This document shows positions 8,336 to 16,442 of a stretch of DNA of 64,000 nt, one piece after another. A program made the translations under genes and the position numbers. The DNA is from Pedobacter sp. (lineage in GTDB: Bacteria; Bacteroidota; Bacteroidia; Sphingobacteriales; Sphingobacteriaceae): the NCBI RefSeq assembly GCF_031119335.1, contig NZ_JAVHXT010000016.1, positions 10,639 through 74,638 on the forward strand. The letters run 5' to 3'. The notes below the pieces were generated by a model that saw nothing but the letters and a program-made list of their open reading frames with translations, was not told the DNA's origin and made no database searches. Positions within the stretch are counted from its first letter, which is position 1, and each line of letters starts with the position of its first letter.

Positions 8336-9198
8336 TATACCTGATACTCAGTATCATTTGTAGTGTAACAGTCGGTGTAATGTTAAAGTTGGCCAAACGC
8401 TATCAAATTAACATTACGCAGGCCATCACTTGGAATTATTTATTTGCTATTTGCTTAAGTTTAATGTGCTTTAAGCCAGATTTAGGCAGTATCAGCATCG
8501 AAAATATCTCTCCCATTTATTGGACTTTAGGTATTTTATTACCTAGCATTTTTGTTTTCTTAGCTTTTGCAGTGCGAAATGCAGGTTTGGCAAGAACAGA
8601 TATTGCTCAACGTTTATCTCTGTTTATTTCCTTAAGTGCAGCGTACTTCCTTTTCAAAGAAAATTTTGACCGTTATAAAGAAGTAGGCGTTGTTTTTGGC
8701 TTTGCTGCGATTATTTTTACCATGTACCGTAAAAGCGACCGTACATCGAGCAAGAGAAGTTGGCTTTATTTATTGCTTGTTTTCTTAGGTTTTGGCGCTG
8801 TCGACGTGCTTTTTAAAATGGTAAGTCAAATTACGGAGATACCATATACCACTTCGCTTTTTATCATCTATTGCATTGCATTTGTACTGTCTTTTGCTTA
8901 TTTAATGTATCTGGTAATTACGAAGAAAACTAAGCTACAGCTCATCAATTTCTTCTGTGGCTGTATTTTAGGCATATTCAATTTCGGGAATATCCTGTTT
9001 TACCTTAGGGCGCACCGAGAAATGTCAGAAAATCCATCTACGGTATTTGCGGCGATGAATATGGGAGTTATTATAGCTGGCACTTTAATTGGCGTATTCA
9101 TTTTTAGAGAGAAACTGAGCAAGTGGAATTATTTGGGTTTGGTTTTGGCGCTGGTTGCAATTGTATTGATTACTTTATCGAAAATTTATGCTGTTTAG
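8332..9198 (+). CDS. EamA/DMT-family membrane transporter
   Basis: A 288-residue integral membrane protein with about ten hydrophobic segments, consistent with two EamA repeats of five helices each. The family exports or exchanges small metabolites; the substrate here is unknown. It overlaps ribD by four bases and yigZ by eleven bases, so the three are almost certainly cotranscribed. That coupling makes a flavin-related or general metabolite role possible, but the sequence gives no substrate evidence. Confidence 0.82.
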   Translation: MIYLILSIICSVTVGVMLKLAKRYQINITQAITWNYLFAICLSLMCFKPDLGSISIENISPIYWTLGILLPSIFVFLAFAVRNAGLARTDIAQRLSLFISLSAAYFLFKENFDRYKEVGVVFGFAAIIFTMYRKSDRTSSKRSWLYLLLVFLGFGAVDVLFKMVSQITEIPYTTSLFIIYCIAFVLSFAYLMYLVITKKTKLQLINFFCGCILGIFNFGNILFYLRAHREMSENPSTVFAAMNMGVIIAGTLIGVFIFREKLSKWNYLGLVLALVAIVLITLSKIYAV

Positions 9199-9802
9199 TG
9201 ACACCTATCAGACCATAACACAGGCAAGTGAAGGCATTTTCAGGGACAAGGGCAGTAAATTTATAGCTTATGCCTACCCTATTAAAAGTGAAACGGAGGT
9301 TAAGGAAATTACCGCAAAACTGAGGGCAGAACACAGCAAAGCCAGACATTTTTGTTGGGCCATACGTTTAACGCCAGACAGAAACGTTCATAAATTTAAC
9401 GATGATGGAGAGCCTTCTGGAACTGCAGGCAGGCCAATCTTGAATGCACTACTTTCTGCGGATGTTACCAATATTCTAGTGGTGGTAGTGAGGTATTTTG
9501 GTGGTACTTTGTTAGGTGTTCCGGGATTAATAAATGCTTACAAGACAGCGACGATAGAAGCTTTAAATGCAGCAGAAATTGTTACCAACACAGTAAATGA
9601 TGTTTACGAGTTGGAGTTTGATTATTTGTTGATGAATGATGTGATGCGGGTAATTAAAGACGAACAGTTAAACATCCTCAGCCAAAATTTTGACACTTAT
9701 TGTAAGCTTAGTTTCGAGGTGCGTAAAGCAAACCTGAACCAAGTAATGGGCAAATTAGAGAAGATTGAAGGACTGAAAACCGTATATTTAGGGACAGTAT
9801 AG
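9188..9802 (+). CDS. YigZ/IMPACT family protein (UPF0029)
   Basis: A 204-residue protein with the two-domain YigZ layout. The N-terminal IMPACT domain includes AEHSKARHFCWAIRL, DDGEPSGTAGRPIL and VVVRYFGGTLLG, which are the family signatures. The C-terminal part (residues about 140-204) has the ferredoxin-like domain. Members bind nucleic acid and may act in translation regulation, but the biochemical role in bacteria is not settled. The start overlaps the EamA gene by eleven bases. Confidence 0.9.
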   Translation: MLFSDTYQTITQASEGIFRDKGSKFIAYAYPIKSETEVKEITAKLRAEHSKARHFCWAIRLTPDRNVHKFNDDGEPSGTAGRPILNALLSADVTNILVVVVRYFGGTLLGVPGLINAYKTATIEALNAAEIVTNTVNDVYELEFDYLLMNDVMRVIKDEQLNILSQNFDTYCKLSFEVRKANLNQVMGKLEKIEGLKTVYLGTV

Positions 9803-9879
9803 CGATATGCGCTTGGCGTTTTGAAAGTAAATCACCAAACGCTTATCGCCAAACCAGCACCACTTAACCAAATGAACTA

Positions 9880-10752
9880 ATGAACCAATCAACCAAATTA
9901 TCAGAAGCTGATTTAATCATCAACCCAGATGGCAGCATTTACCACTTGAACCTACTTCCTGAAGATATTGCAGATACCGTAATTACTGTAGGCGATTTAG
10001 ACCGTGTGCCCGAAGTGAGCAAGCATTTCGATAGCATTGAGCTGAAAAAAGGTAAACGTGAGTTCATTACGCACACAGGTTACCTAGGTAAAAAGCGCAT
10101 TACCGTTATTTCTACAGGTATTGGTACCGATAATATTGATATTGTTTTTAATGAGTTGGATGCTTTGGTTAACATCGATTTCGGCACTAGAACGATAAAC
10201 AAAGAGCTTAAATCTTTAAATATCATCAGAATTGGAACTTCTGGTGCAGTGCAGCCAGATATCCCGATGGGAACAATTTTAGCTTCTTCTCATGGTCTAG
10301 GTTTTGATGCCTTGATGCACTACTATGAGCAAAATCTTTCGGCAGACGAACAGTCGTTATTAGATGATATCAACCAACATTTCTCTGGATTAGAAGGAAT
10401 TAAACCTTACCTAACGCAGGCAGATGAAAATTTACTAAAGCAATTTGCACACGACATGCCTACTGGCATTACGGCTACAGCACCAGGTTTTTATGCACCA
10501 CAAGGCCGACAAGTGAGAGCTAAAAATGTTGTAGCAAATTTTATTGGTCAGCTAAATAGCTTTAAGGGCAATGCACATAGAATTACCAATCTAGAAATGG
10601 AAACTGCCGGCATTTACGCACTAGCAAAAACATTAGGTCATAAAGCGTTATCTATCAATGCTATCTTGGCTAGTCGTGTAAAGTTTGAATTTAGCAGTAA
10701 CCCAAATGCGATTGTAGAAAAAGCGATTACTACAATATTAGAAAGGATTTAA
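9880..10752 (+). CDS. Nucleoside phosphorylase (PNP/UDP family)
   Basis: A 290-residue phosphorylase of the purine/uridine phosphorylase superfamily. VITVGDLDRVPEV carries the phosphate-binding glycine region, RIGTSGAVQPDIPMGTI is the second phosphate and ribose region, and NLEMETAGIYALA contains the conserved M-E-T ribose-binding residues. The enzyme cleaves nucleosides with phosphate to a base and ribose 1-phosphate in salvage. The sequence resembles uridine phosphorylase more than PNP, but base specificity cannot be assigned here. It stands alone between intergenic repeats. Confidence 0.88.
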   Translation: MNQSTKLSEADLIINPDGSIYHLNLLPEDIADTVITVGDLDRVPEVSKHFDSIELKKGKREFITHTGYLGKKRITVISTGIGTDNIDIVFNELDALVNIDFGTRTINKELKSLNIIRIGTSGAVQPDIPMGTILASSHGLGFDALMHYYEQNLSADEQSLLDDINQHFSGLEGIKPYLTQADENLLKQFAHDMPTGITATAPGFYAPQGRQVRAKNVVANFIGQLNSFKGNAHRITNLEMETAGIYALAKTLGHKALSINAILASRVKFEFSSNPNAIVEKAITTILERI

Positions 10753-10792
10753 TCGAGTTTATTGAGAAATATTCCGCTCGTATAGCAAATAG

Positions 10793-10929
10793 TTAGATAT
10801 CTCCTCGTTCCTCGTTCGATATGACGAAATTGCCAAGATTTGCCCCCTACCGTCATTTCGATGAGGAGGTACGACGAAGAGAAATCTAACAGCCTTGTTC
10901 TAATCGCTTGTTAGATATCTCCTCATCGG
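10793..10929. repeat. Inverted copies of the CGTCATTTCGA...GAGAAATCT family
   Basis: A minus-oriented copy (10793-10824), a plus-oriented copy (10851-10890) and a third partial copy (10911-10929) fill the gap between the phosphorylase and galM genes. The unit reads approximately CGTCATTTCGA, then 10-25 variable bases, then GAGAAATCT. Other copies are at 24823, 45467, 48590, 51858, 55334 and 60124. Confidence 0.8.
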
Positions 10930-10950
10930 GAACATAAGATATTTTTTCAA

Positions 10951-11997
10951 TTATCTAACATCCACCTTATAAATTGTAGTTTGATGATAGATTTCTTCTG
11001 GCTGTAAAACTGTAGTTGGAAACTCGGGAATGTTAATAGAATTAGGAGCATGCTGCGTTTCTACACAGAAAGCACTAAACTCTCCGTACGACTTCCCTCC
11101 TTTGCCATTTTTCACATTAGTATATTTTGCAGTATAAAGGTGCGCTACAGGTTCTGTGGTGTAAACAGACAAAGTTAAACCGCTTTCCTCATCTGAAGTT
11201 TTGCTGGCTAAAGTTAAATCGCCATAGTTTTTATCTAAAGCATAAGTTTGGTCGTAACCATTCACTTCATCCCAGCCTTCCGATATTATTTTTCCTTTCC
11301 TAAAATCGTGGTGCGAACCTTCAACTGGAATTAATTTACCAGTAACCACAAAATTATCATCCTGCTCTAACCAGTTAGAGGCATTCATTTGATGATGATG
11401 CGACTTCACATTGTCTTCGTTGGCAGAAAGATTGAAATAACTGTGATGCGTTAAGTTAATTGGTGTAGCTTCATCCGTATCTGCCTGATAAGTCAAAATC
11501 AGTTCGTTATTTTCGGTTAAAGTAAACCTCAACTGCACTGCTAAATCTCCAGGAAAGCCCTCTTCCCCATCTTCACTGTAATAATGAAAAGTAACAGAAG
11601 GATTTGGTTCTTGAGTAACTTCGATAATGTCCCAAACCTTTTTATCGAAACCTTCCTTGCCACCATGTAAGCAATCATTACCGTTATTTTGAGGTAATTG
11701 ATAACTGATACCGTCTACCTCAAACTCGCCATTCTTAATCCTATTGGCATATCTTCCTACAATTGAACCGAAATAAGCATAACTCGCTAAATAATCTTCG
11801 CTGATATAGCCTTCAAAATCATCAAAACCTAAAACAATATCTTGAGCCTCTCCCTTTGCATTTTTTACGATGAATTTGTTGATGATGGTACCATAATTAA
11901 ACAATTTAACATAGGTTCCTTTGCTGTTGCTTAACTCAACTGCAATTACTTCTTTTTCATCTACAAATATGCCAGTAGGTATTTGGTTTGCTTTCAT
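10951..11997 (-). CDS. galM: Aldose 1-epimerase (galactose mutarotase)
   Basis: A 348-residue mutarotase that interconverts alpha and beta anomers of galactose or glucose. GRYANRIKNGEF and the NDCLHGG motif fit the family sugar-binding site, THHSYFNLS contains the catalytic histidine, and FCVETQHAPNSIN carries the catalytic glutamate near the C-terminus. There is no signal peptide, so it is cytoplasmic. It is divergent from galK with 65 bases between the start codons, so one region probably controls both. Confidence 0.93.
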   Translation of the reverse strand: MKANQIPTGIFVDEKEVIAVELSNSKGTYVKLFNYGTIINKFIVKNAKGEAQDIVLGFDDFEGYISEDYLASYAYFGSIVGRYANRIKNGEFEVDGISYQLPQNNGNDCLHGGKEGFDKKVWDIIEVTQEPNPSVTFHYYSEDGEEGFPGDLAVQLRFTLTENNELILTYQADTDEATPINLTHHSYFNLSANEDNVKSHHHQMNASNWLEQDDNFVVTGKLIPVEGSHHDFRKGKIISEGWDEVNGYDQTYALDKNYGDLTLASKTSDEESGLTLSVYTTEPVAHLYTAKYTNVKNGKGGKSYGEFSAFCVETQHAPNSINIPEFPTTVLQPEEIYHQTTIYKVDVR

Positions 11998-12062
11998 TAT
12001 TCTTATCTTAGGCCTTCTTTTTAAGGATTTATTATTAGCTAAATATCATCATTTCATCTGAC

Positions 12063-13214
12063 ATGAAAAACCAAATACCCGAACTATTTCAACAAAAATA
12101 CGGTAAACCACACGAAGCCAGTTACTTTGCACCTGGTCGCGTAAACCTCATTGGCGAACACATCGATTACAACGGTGGTTTGGTAATGCCATGCGCCATC
12201 ACGTCGGGTACTTGGCTGTACTTAGCTACAAATAATAATGGCCTTATCAGGTTTGCTAGTGCAAATTTTGAGGATTACACAGAAATTCCTGTTCAAAATC
12301 AATATCAAAAAACTGGAAAAGAATGGTACAACTATCCTTTAGGTGTAATTAACGAATTACAAAAGGAAGATTGGAAATGTTCGGGTATCGATTTATTTTA
12401 TTATGGTAACATCCCCATTGGTTCTGGTCTATCATCCTCAGCATCTATTGAAGTTTTAACAGCATTTGCTTTAAATGAGTTCTTTCAATTGGGAGTTGAC
12501 AAACTTTCGCTCGTTAAATTATCTAAACGTGTAGAAAACGACTTCATTGGGGTGAATTCGGGTATTATGGACCAATTTGCCATCGCCTTTGGCGAAGCTC
12601 GCAAAGCAATTATTTTAAACTGCGATACCTTAAAACATAAAATGGTTGATTGCAATTTGGGCGATTATTCTTTGGCTATCATCAATACCAACAAACATAG
12701 GGAGCTTGCAGACTCTAAGTATAACGAACGTGTAGAAGAATGTCAGCAGGCCTTAAATGCCTTACGCCAAGAAATCAACATTAATTATTTGTGCGATTTA
12801 AATGCGGAGAAATTTGCTTTGCACAGCCATTTGATAACCGATGAAACTGTGTTGAAACGTGCAACCCACGTAGTTAAAGAAAACGACCGTGTACACGCTG
12901 CTGCAAAGGTTTTAAATGATGGAAATTTAGAAGAATTTGGTAGGTTGATGTATGCATCGCACCAATCGTTAAGAGAATTATACGAAGTAAGCGGAAAGGA
13001 ATTGGATGCTATTGTAGATTTCTGTGCAACTTATCCAAATGTAATTGGTGCTCGCATGACTGGTGCTGGGTTCGGCGGCTGTGCCATCGCTTTGCTTAAA
13101 AAAGGATACGAAGAAGATTTTGCCAAGCACCTATCAGAAGATTACTTCAATAAAATTGGATATCATGCGACGATTTATGTGCAAGATATTGGCGATGGAC
13201 CTAGAAAATTGTAG
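12063..13214 (+). CDS. galK: Galactokinase
   Basis: A 383-residue GHMP kinase that phosphorylates galactose at C1 in the Leloir pathway. The galactokinase signature GRVNLIGEHIDYNGG lies near residue 25, the ATP-binding motif PIGSGLSSSASIEV near residue 120, and the C-terminal GHMP motif GAGFGGCAIAL near residue 338. It is divergent from galM. No galT, galE or sugar transporter is in the window. Confidence 0.95.
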   Translation: MKNQIPELFQQKYGKPHEASYFAPGRVNLIGEHIDYNGGLVMPCAITSGTWLYLATNNNGLIRFASANFEDYTEIPVQNQYQKTGKEWYNYPLGVINELQKEDWKCSGIDLFYYGNIPIGSGLSSSASIEVLTAFALNEFFQLGVDKLSLVKLSKRVENDFIGVNSGIMDQFAIAFGEARKAIILNCDTLKHKMVDCNLGDYSLAIINTNKHRELADSKYNERVEECQQALNALRQEININYLCDLNAEKFALHSHLITDETVLKRATHVVKENDRVHAAAKVLNDGNLEEFGRLMYASHQSLRELYEVSGKELDAIVDFCATYPNVIGARMTGAGFGGCAIALLKKGYEEDFAKHLSEDYFNKIGYHATIYVQDIGDGPRKL

Positions 13215-13291
13215 CATTAGCTCATGGTCAATAGTTGATGGTTTCTAAAACTATCGTCTATTAAATATAATCTATTAACCATTAATAAAAA

Positions 13292-13822
13292 ATGATTAAA
13301 CTAAAATTAGACGACTTAAACAGAGTTGATATAGAAGGCTTTAAGGCGCAGGAGAAACTTCCTGTGGTGATTATGCTGGATAACGTGAGGAGTATGCACA
13401 ACGTGGGTTCTGTTTTTAGAACTGCTGATGGTTTCGCTGTAGAAAAAGTAGTGCTTTGTGGTATTACTGCACAGCCACCGCACCGTGAAATTGAAAAGAC
13501 AGCTTTAGGCGCTACGCAATCTGTAGAATGGGAACATATTGACGATACTTTGGTGGCTATTGAAAAATATCGTCAGCTGGGTTATCAAATTATTGCAATA
13601 GAACAGGCACAAAACAGTGTGATGTTAAACGTAAACCAACCTACTCTAGATGAAAAGTACGTATTGATATTTGGTAACGAAGTAAATGGTGTAAGTGACG
13701 AAGCTATGCAACAGATTGATAAATGCATCGAAATTCCGCAGTTTGGCACCAAACATTCATTTAACATTGTGATTTCTGCCGGTATTGTATTGTGGGATTT
13801 CTTCGCTAAAATGAAATTGTAG
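13292..13822 (+). CDS. SpoU/TrmH-family RNA 2'-O-methyltransferase
   Basis: A 176-residue SPOUT methyltransferase. Motif 1 LDNVRSMHNVGSVFRTAD contains the N and R residues of the active site, motif 2 is FGNEVNGVS, and motif 3 is IPQFGTKHSFNIVISAGI with the asparagine of the SAM-binding trefoil knot. It methylates ribose in tRNA or rRNA; the exact target is not predictable. There is no extra N-terminal RNA-binding domain. A perfect 18-bp palindrome follows the stop codon. Confidence 0.9.
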   Translation: MIKLKLDDLNRVDIEGFKAQEKLPVVIMLDNVRSMHNVGSVFRTADGFAVEKVVLCGITAQPPHREIEKTALGATQSVEWEHIDDTLVAIEKYRQLGYQIIAIEQAQNSVMLNVNQPTLDEKYVLIFGNEVNGVSDEAMQQIDKCIEIPQFGTKHSFNIVISAGIVLWDFFAKMKL

Positions 13823-13828
13823 ACTTTA

Positions 13829-13894
13829 GCCACAGATGCACAGATAGAAAATATCCAAATAGCATATCTATTAAATTATCTGTGCATCTGTGGC
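13829..13894. repeat. Perfect 18-bp palindrome, GCCACAGATGCACAGAT family
   Basis: GCCACAGATGCACAGATA (13829-13846) and its exact reverse complement (13877-13894) flank a 30-base AT-rich loop. It begins six bases after the methyltransferase stop and ends 15 bases before the next start, so it could act as a transcript end or processing site. Confidence 0.9.
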
Positions 13895-13909
13895 AAACAA
13901 AAAAAGGAA

Positions 13910-14572
13910 ATGGAAAATCAATTTTTAAAGAAACTGCAAATTAAACTTGGCTTTAAAGCTAGTGTGGTCAATGCGCCAGAAAATGCGGCAGCTATATTTG
14001 GAGATATTCCTTCGGATGTGAGTTTTGGATATCAGCTTGAAAAAGATAGCGATGCTTACTTAGTTTTCGCCATTACCAAAGCTGATATGTTTGCTGCCTT
14101 GGAAGCTATTCACAAATCTATTACCGATAAAACCATCGTTTGGATTTTCTATCCGAAAGCAAAGACCGCTTTGGCTGCCGATTTAAACTTAATGCAATCT
14201 TGGAGCGATTTATCTAAATACAGCCTCGCTCCTTGTGGCTCTGCTGCTGTAAATGAAATTTGGACAGGCTTACGAATTAAGACGGCCAGTAGTCTGAAGA
14301 AATCTGGTGTAGGCAATGCCGAAATAGCCAACAACGAATATGGCAAATACATTGATGTGGCCAATAAAATCGTAAACCTCCCCGATGATTTAAAGGAAGC
14401 TTTAGAAGCAAAACCCAGTGCTTTAGCCTTTTATGAACAGTTAGCCTATTCGCATCGTAAGGAGTACGTGTTATGGATTGTAACTGCTAAACAGGAAAAA
14501 ACCAGAACAGATAGAATTATCAAAATGGTTGAAAAATTATTAGCGAAGAAGAAAAATCCATCAGAGAAATAA
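13910..14572 (+). CDS. YdeI/OmpD-associated family protein with DUF3052-like N-terminus
   Basis: A 220-residue cytoplasmic protein. The C-terminal 70 residues (LPDDLKEALEAKP, then AYSHRKEYVLWI and a basic helix) match the YdeI/OmpD-associated domain. The N-terminal 130 residues (LQIKLGFKASVVNAPENAAAIFG, then a short Rossmann-like pattern with VWIFYPKA) resemble DUF3052. No catalytic residues are evident and the role is unknown. It is the last gene before a change to membrane-barrel and repeat DNA. Confidence 0.7.
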   Translation: MENQFLKKLQIKLGFKASVVNAPENAAAIFGDIPSDVSFGYQLEKDSDAYLVFAITKADMFAALEAIHKSITDKTIVWIFYPKAKTALAADLNLMQSWSDLSKYSLAPCGSAAVNEIWTGLRIKTASSLKKSGVGNAEIANNEYGKYIDVANKIVNLPDDLKEALEAKPSALAFYEQLAYSHRKEYVLWIVTAKQEKTRTDRIIKMVEKLLAKKKNPSEK

Positions 14573-14608
14573 GCCCAAACAAAAGCAAAGAGCCGCTGTT
14601 AGTATTGC

Positions 14609-15229
14609 ATGAGCAGATACTTAGCGTTAATCATCCCCGTGCTTCTTATTGGAAGTTTTACCACTAAAGCACAAACTCGTACCGATAAATTATATACTGT
14701 AAGTGGTGTCGGCACCTCAATACCTATAGGCGATGCTGCAGATATATTTGGTCCAAAAATATCTACCACTTTAGGATTAAACTTAGGTTTAGGCAATGGA
14801 GGATTGTTTTTATATCCCAAATTTAGCTTGCATGCATTTACCTATAATGCCGCAAGACCAGATGAAGATTTTACTTACACTGCTCAAAATGGGCGAGCTA
14901 CTACTTACTTGCTTAATGTGGCGTTGGGATATCGCAAAATGGTAGGAAAATTTGCATTTTATGGTTTTGCTGGCGGTGGTGGCGGCTACATTTTAACACC
15001 AAGAGCTCAGGTAAACAATGCGTTATCAGAAGTAACACTTAGCAACCAAAGTCATTTTATGCCCATGTTAGAAGGCGGTGCAGGTGTAGAATATAGTCTC
15101 GGCGGACTGTCGATTTTCACAGAAGCAAGTTACATGAACGGTTTCCAAAAAATACAAGATAGAAATTTTACGACGATGCCGCTAACTTTTGGTATTAAGC
15201 CAAATTTGAGTAAGTTGTTTAATAAGTAA
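14609..15229 (+). CDS. Predicted outer-membrane beta-barrel protein
   Basis: A 206-residue exported protein. The signal peptide ends at KAQ after a hydrophobic stretch (LALIIPVLLIGSF). The mature sequence alternates polar and hydrophobic residues in about eight strands (LGLNLGLGNGGLFLYPKFSLHAF; ATTYLLNVALGYRKM; KFAFYGFAGGGGG), typical of small OmpX/OmpW-like barrels. The function is unknown. It follows the YdeI-like gene by 36 bases, so they may be cotranscribed. Confidence 0.75.
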   Translation: MSRYLALIIPVLLIGSFTTKAQTRTDKLYTVSGVGTSIPIGDAADIFGPKISTTLGLNLGLGNGGLFLYPKFSLHAFTYNAARPDEDFTYTAQNGRATTYLLNVALGYRKMVGKFAFYGFAGGGGGYILTPRAQVNNALSEVTLSNQSHFMPMLEGGAGVEYSLGGLSIFTEASYMNGFQKIQDRNFTTMPLTFGIKPNLSKLFNK

Positions 15230-15642
15230 AGTATTTGCGTCCGTATATGTTTTTGAGATAGTTTGAAAATAGCACTTATCTATTTTTTAAGCTCACCGCC
15301 GCTTGGCTCCTACTTTTTGACCGCAAAAAGTAGCAAAAACTCTCGGTTGCCTATTTTTCTTTCAAAGGAATTGCTTTGGCAAATCGATGCAACCCGAAAA
15401 ATAGGAGACCGAAAATGAGCTGAACGGAGATTTAAGAACGCTATCGCTAGCAACGAAACAAATATTTCTTATCTCGAAACTCACGCTAAATAGATGTTTG
15501 TCTGCCCTATCGGAGTAACCAACCGTTAGCGCTAAATGGCCTTCTATTTTTTCGGTATGCACTAACTAGCCACGGCACTAAATTAAGTAGAAAAAATAGG
15601 CAGCCTTGAACTTTTGTTACTTTTGGTTCAAGCCAAAAGTAA
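15230..15642. repeat. Gene-free region with two copies of the CTATTTTTTC/GAAAAAATAGG family
   Basis: No gene is supported here. The region holds a perfect palindrome CTACTTTTTG/CAAAAAGTAG (15310-15333), an inverted pair GGTTGCCTATTTTTC and GAAAAATAGGAGACC (15345-15359, 15396-15410), a second pair at 15538-15553 and 15590-15605, and a perfect 10-bp palindrome TTACTTTTGG/CCAAAAGTAA (15617-15642). The last hairpin overlaps the sirtuin stop codon and encodes its final residues. A homologous copy is at 23050-23160. Confidence 0.75.
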
Positions 15643-16311
15643 ATTTAATTCCTCTACCCCTGCTGTTGCGCTTTTCTCAATCTTAATTACATTACTTAAT
15701 CCAGAAACGGGTGGTATTTTTGGGTCTATAATATATTTAGGTACTTGATAAGGTACATAATCTATTAACCCAGCTGCTGGATACACTGCCAACGAAGTTC
15801 CAATCAGTACAAAAATATCTGCCTGACTACAAATTTCCGCTGCTTTTTCAATCATCGGTACCGCCTCGCCAAACCATACCACATGTGGACGCAATTGCGA
15901 ACCCAAATCACACAACTCTCCCATTTTAATTTCATCCCCCTTGATGGGGTAAATTAACGAGGCACGCTTTGAGGATTGTGCATAAGTGATTACGCCGTGC
16001 AAGTGTGTTACATTGGTAGAACCTGCTCGTTCGTGCAAATCATCAATGTTTTGCGTCACAATAGCCACATCAAACTGTTTCTCCAATTCGGCTAACGCAA
16101 TGTGCGCTGCATTAGGTTCCGCCGCATTTACCTGCACCCTACGTTCGTTGTAAAACCTTTGCACTAATTCAGGGTCTCGTTGCCAAGCTTCAGGTGTGGC
16201 AACATCTAATACGTTATAGCCTTCCCATAAGCCATCGGCATCTCTAAAAGTTTTTAAACCGCTTTCGGCGCTAATACCTGCTCCCGTTAAAACAACAATT
16301 TTCTTCTTCAT
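15628..16311 (-). CDS. cobB: Sirtuin, NAD-dependent protein deacylase lacking the zinc cysteines
   Basis: A 227-residue Sir2 protein. The NAD-binding motif TGAGISAESGLKTFRD, the catalytic QNIDDLHERAG with HLHG, and the late VLIGTSLAVYPAA are all intact. The class III/SIRT5 features are expected for this group. The two CxxC zinc pairs normally found after HLHG are missing: that stretch has only one cysteine (GELCDLG). The enzyme should remove acyl groups from lysines. The name cobB is historical and says nothing about cobalamin, although the B12 operon lies just upstream, behind a terminator. The last residues are encoded inside a repeat palindrome. Confidence 0.88.
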   Translation of the reverse strand: MKKKIVVLTGAGISAESGLKTFRDADGLWEGYNVLDVATPEAWQRDPELVQRFYNERRVQVNAAEPNAAHIALAELEKQFDVAIVTQNIDDLHERAGSTNVTHLHGVITYAQSSKRASLIYPIKGDEIKMGELCDLGSQLRPHVVWFGEAVPMIEKAAEICSQADIFVLIGTSLAVYPAAGLIDYVPYQVPKYIIDPKIPPVSGLSNVIKIEKSATAGVEELNLLLA

Positions 16312-16327
16312 TAATTAAAGCTAACAA

Positions 16328-16363
16328 AAAAGCCCCTTTGCATTAAACAAAAGGGACTTTTTT
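16328..16363 (-). terminator. Terminator of the cobalamin uptake operon
   Basis: AAGCCCCTTTG pairs with CAAAAGGGACTT with one mismatch and one bulge. T-rich tracts follow on both strands, so it can stop transcription both ways. It lies about 80 bases past the last gene of the minus-strand operon and just upstream of the sirtuin start. Confidence 0.7.
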
Positions 16364-16442
16364 ATATTGTTAAACTGATGCTGACCTGTAGTAAAACGGA
16401 AAGCTACGCAGTAAAATAAATTCAGCATGACGGCGCTGAGAA

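Noticed and set aside
9812..9845. Hairpin GGCGTTTTG/CAAACGC after yigZ as a terminator
   Set aside because: The stem is short and no T run follows; too weak to annotate.
15628..16311. Sirtuin as part of the cobalamin operon because of the name cobB
   Set aside because: A terminator separates them and the name comes from a historical Salmonella phenotype.
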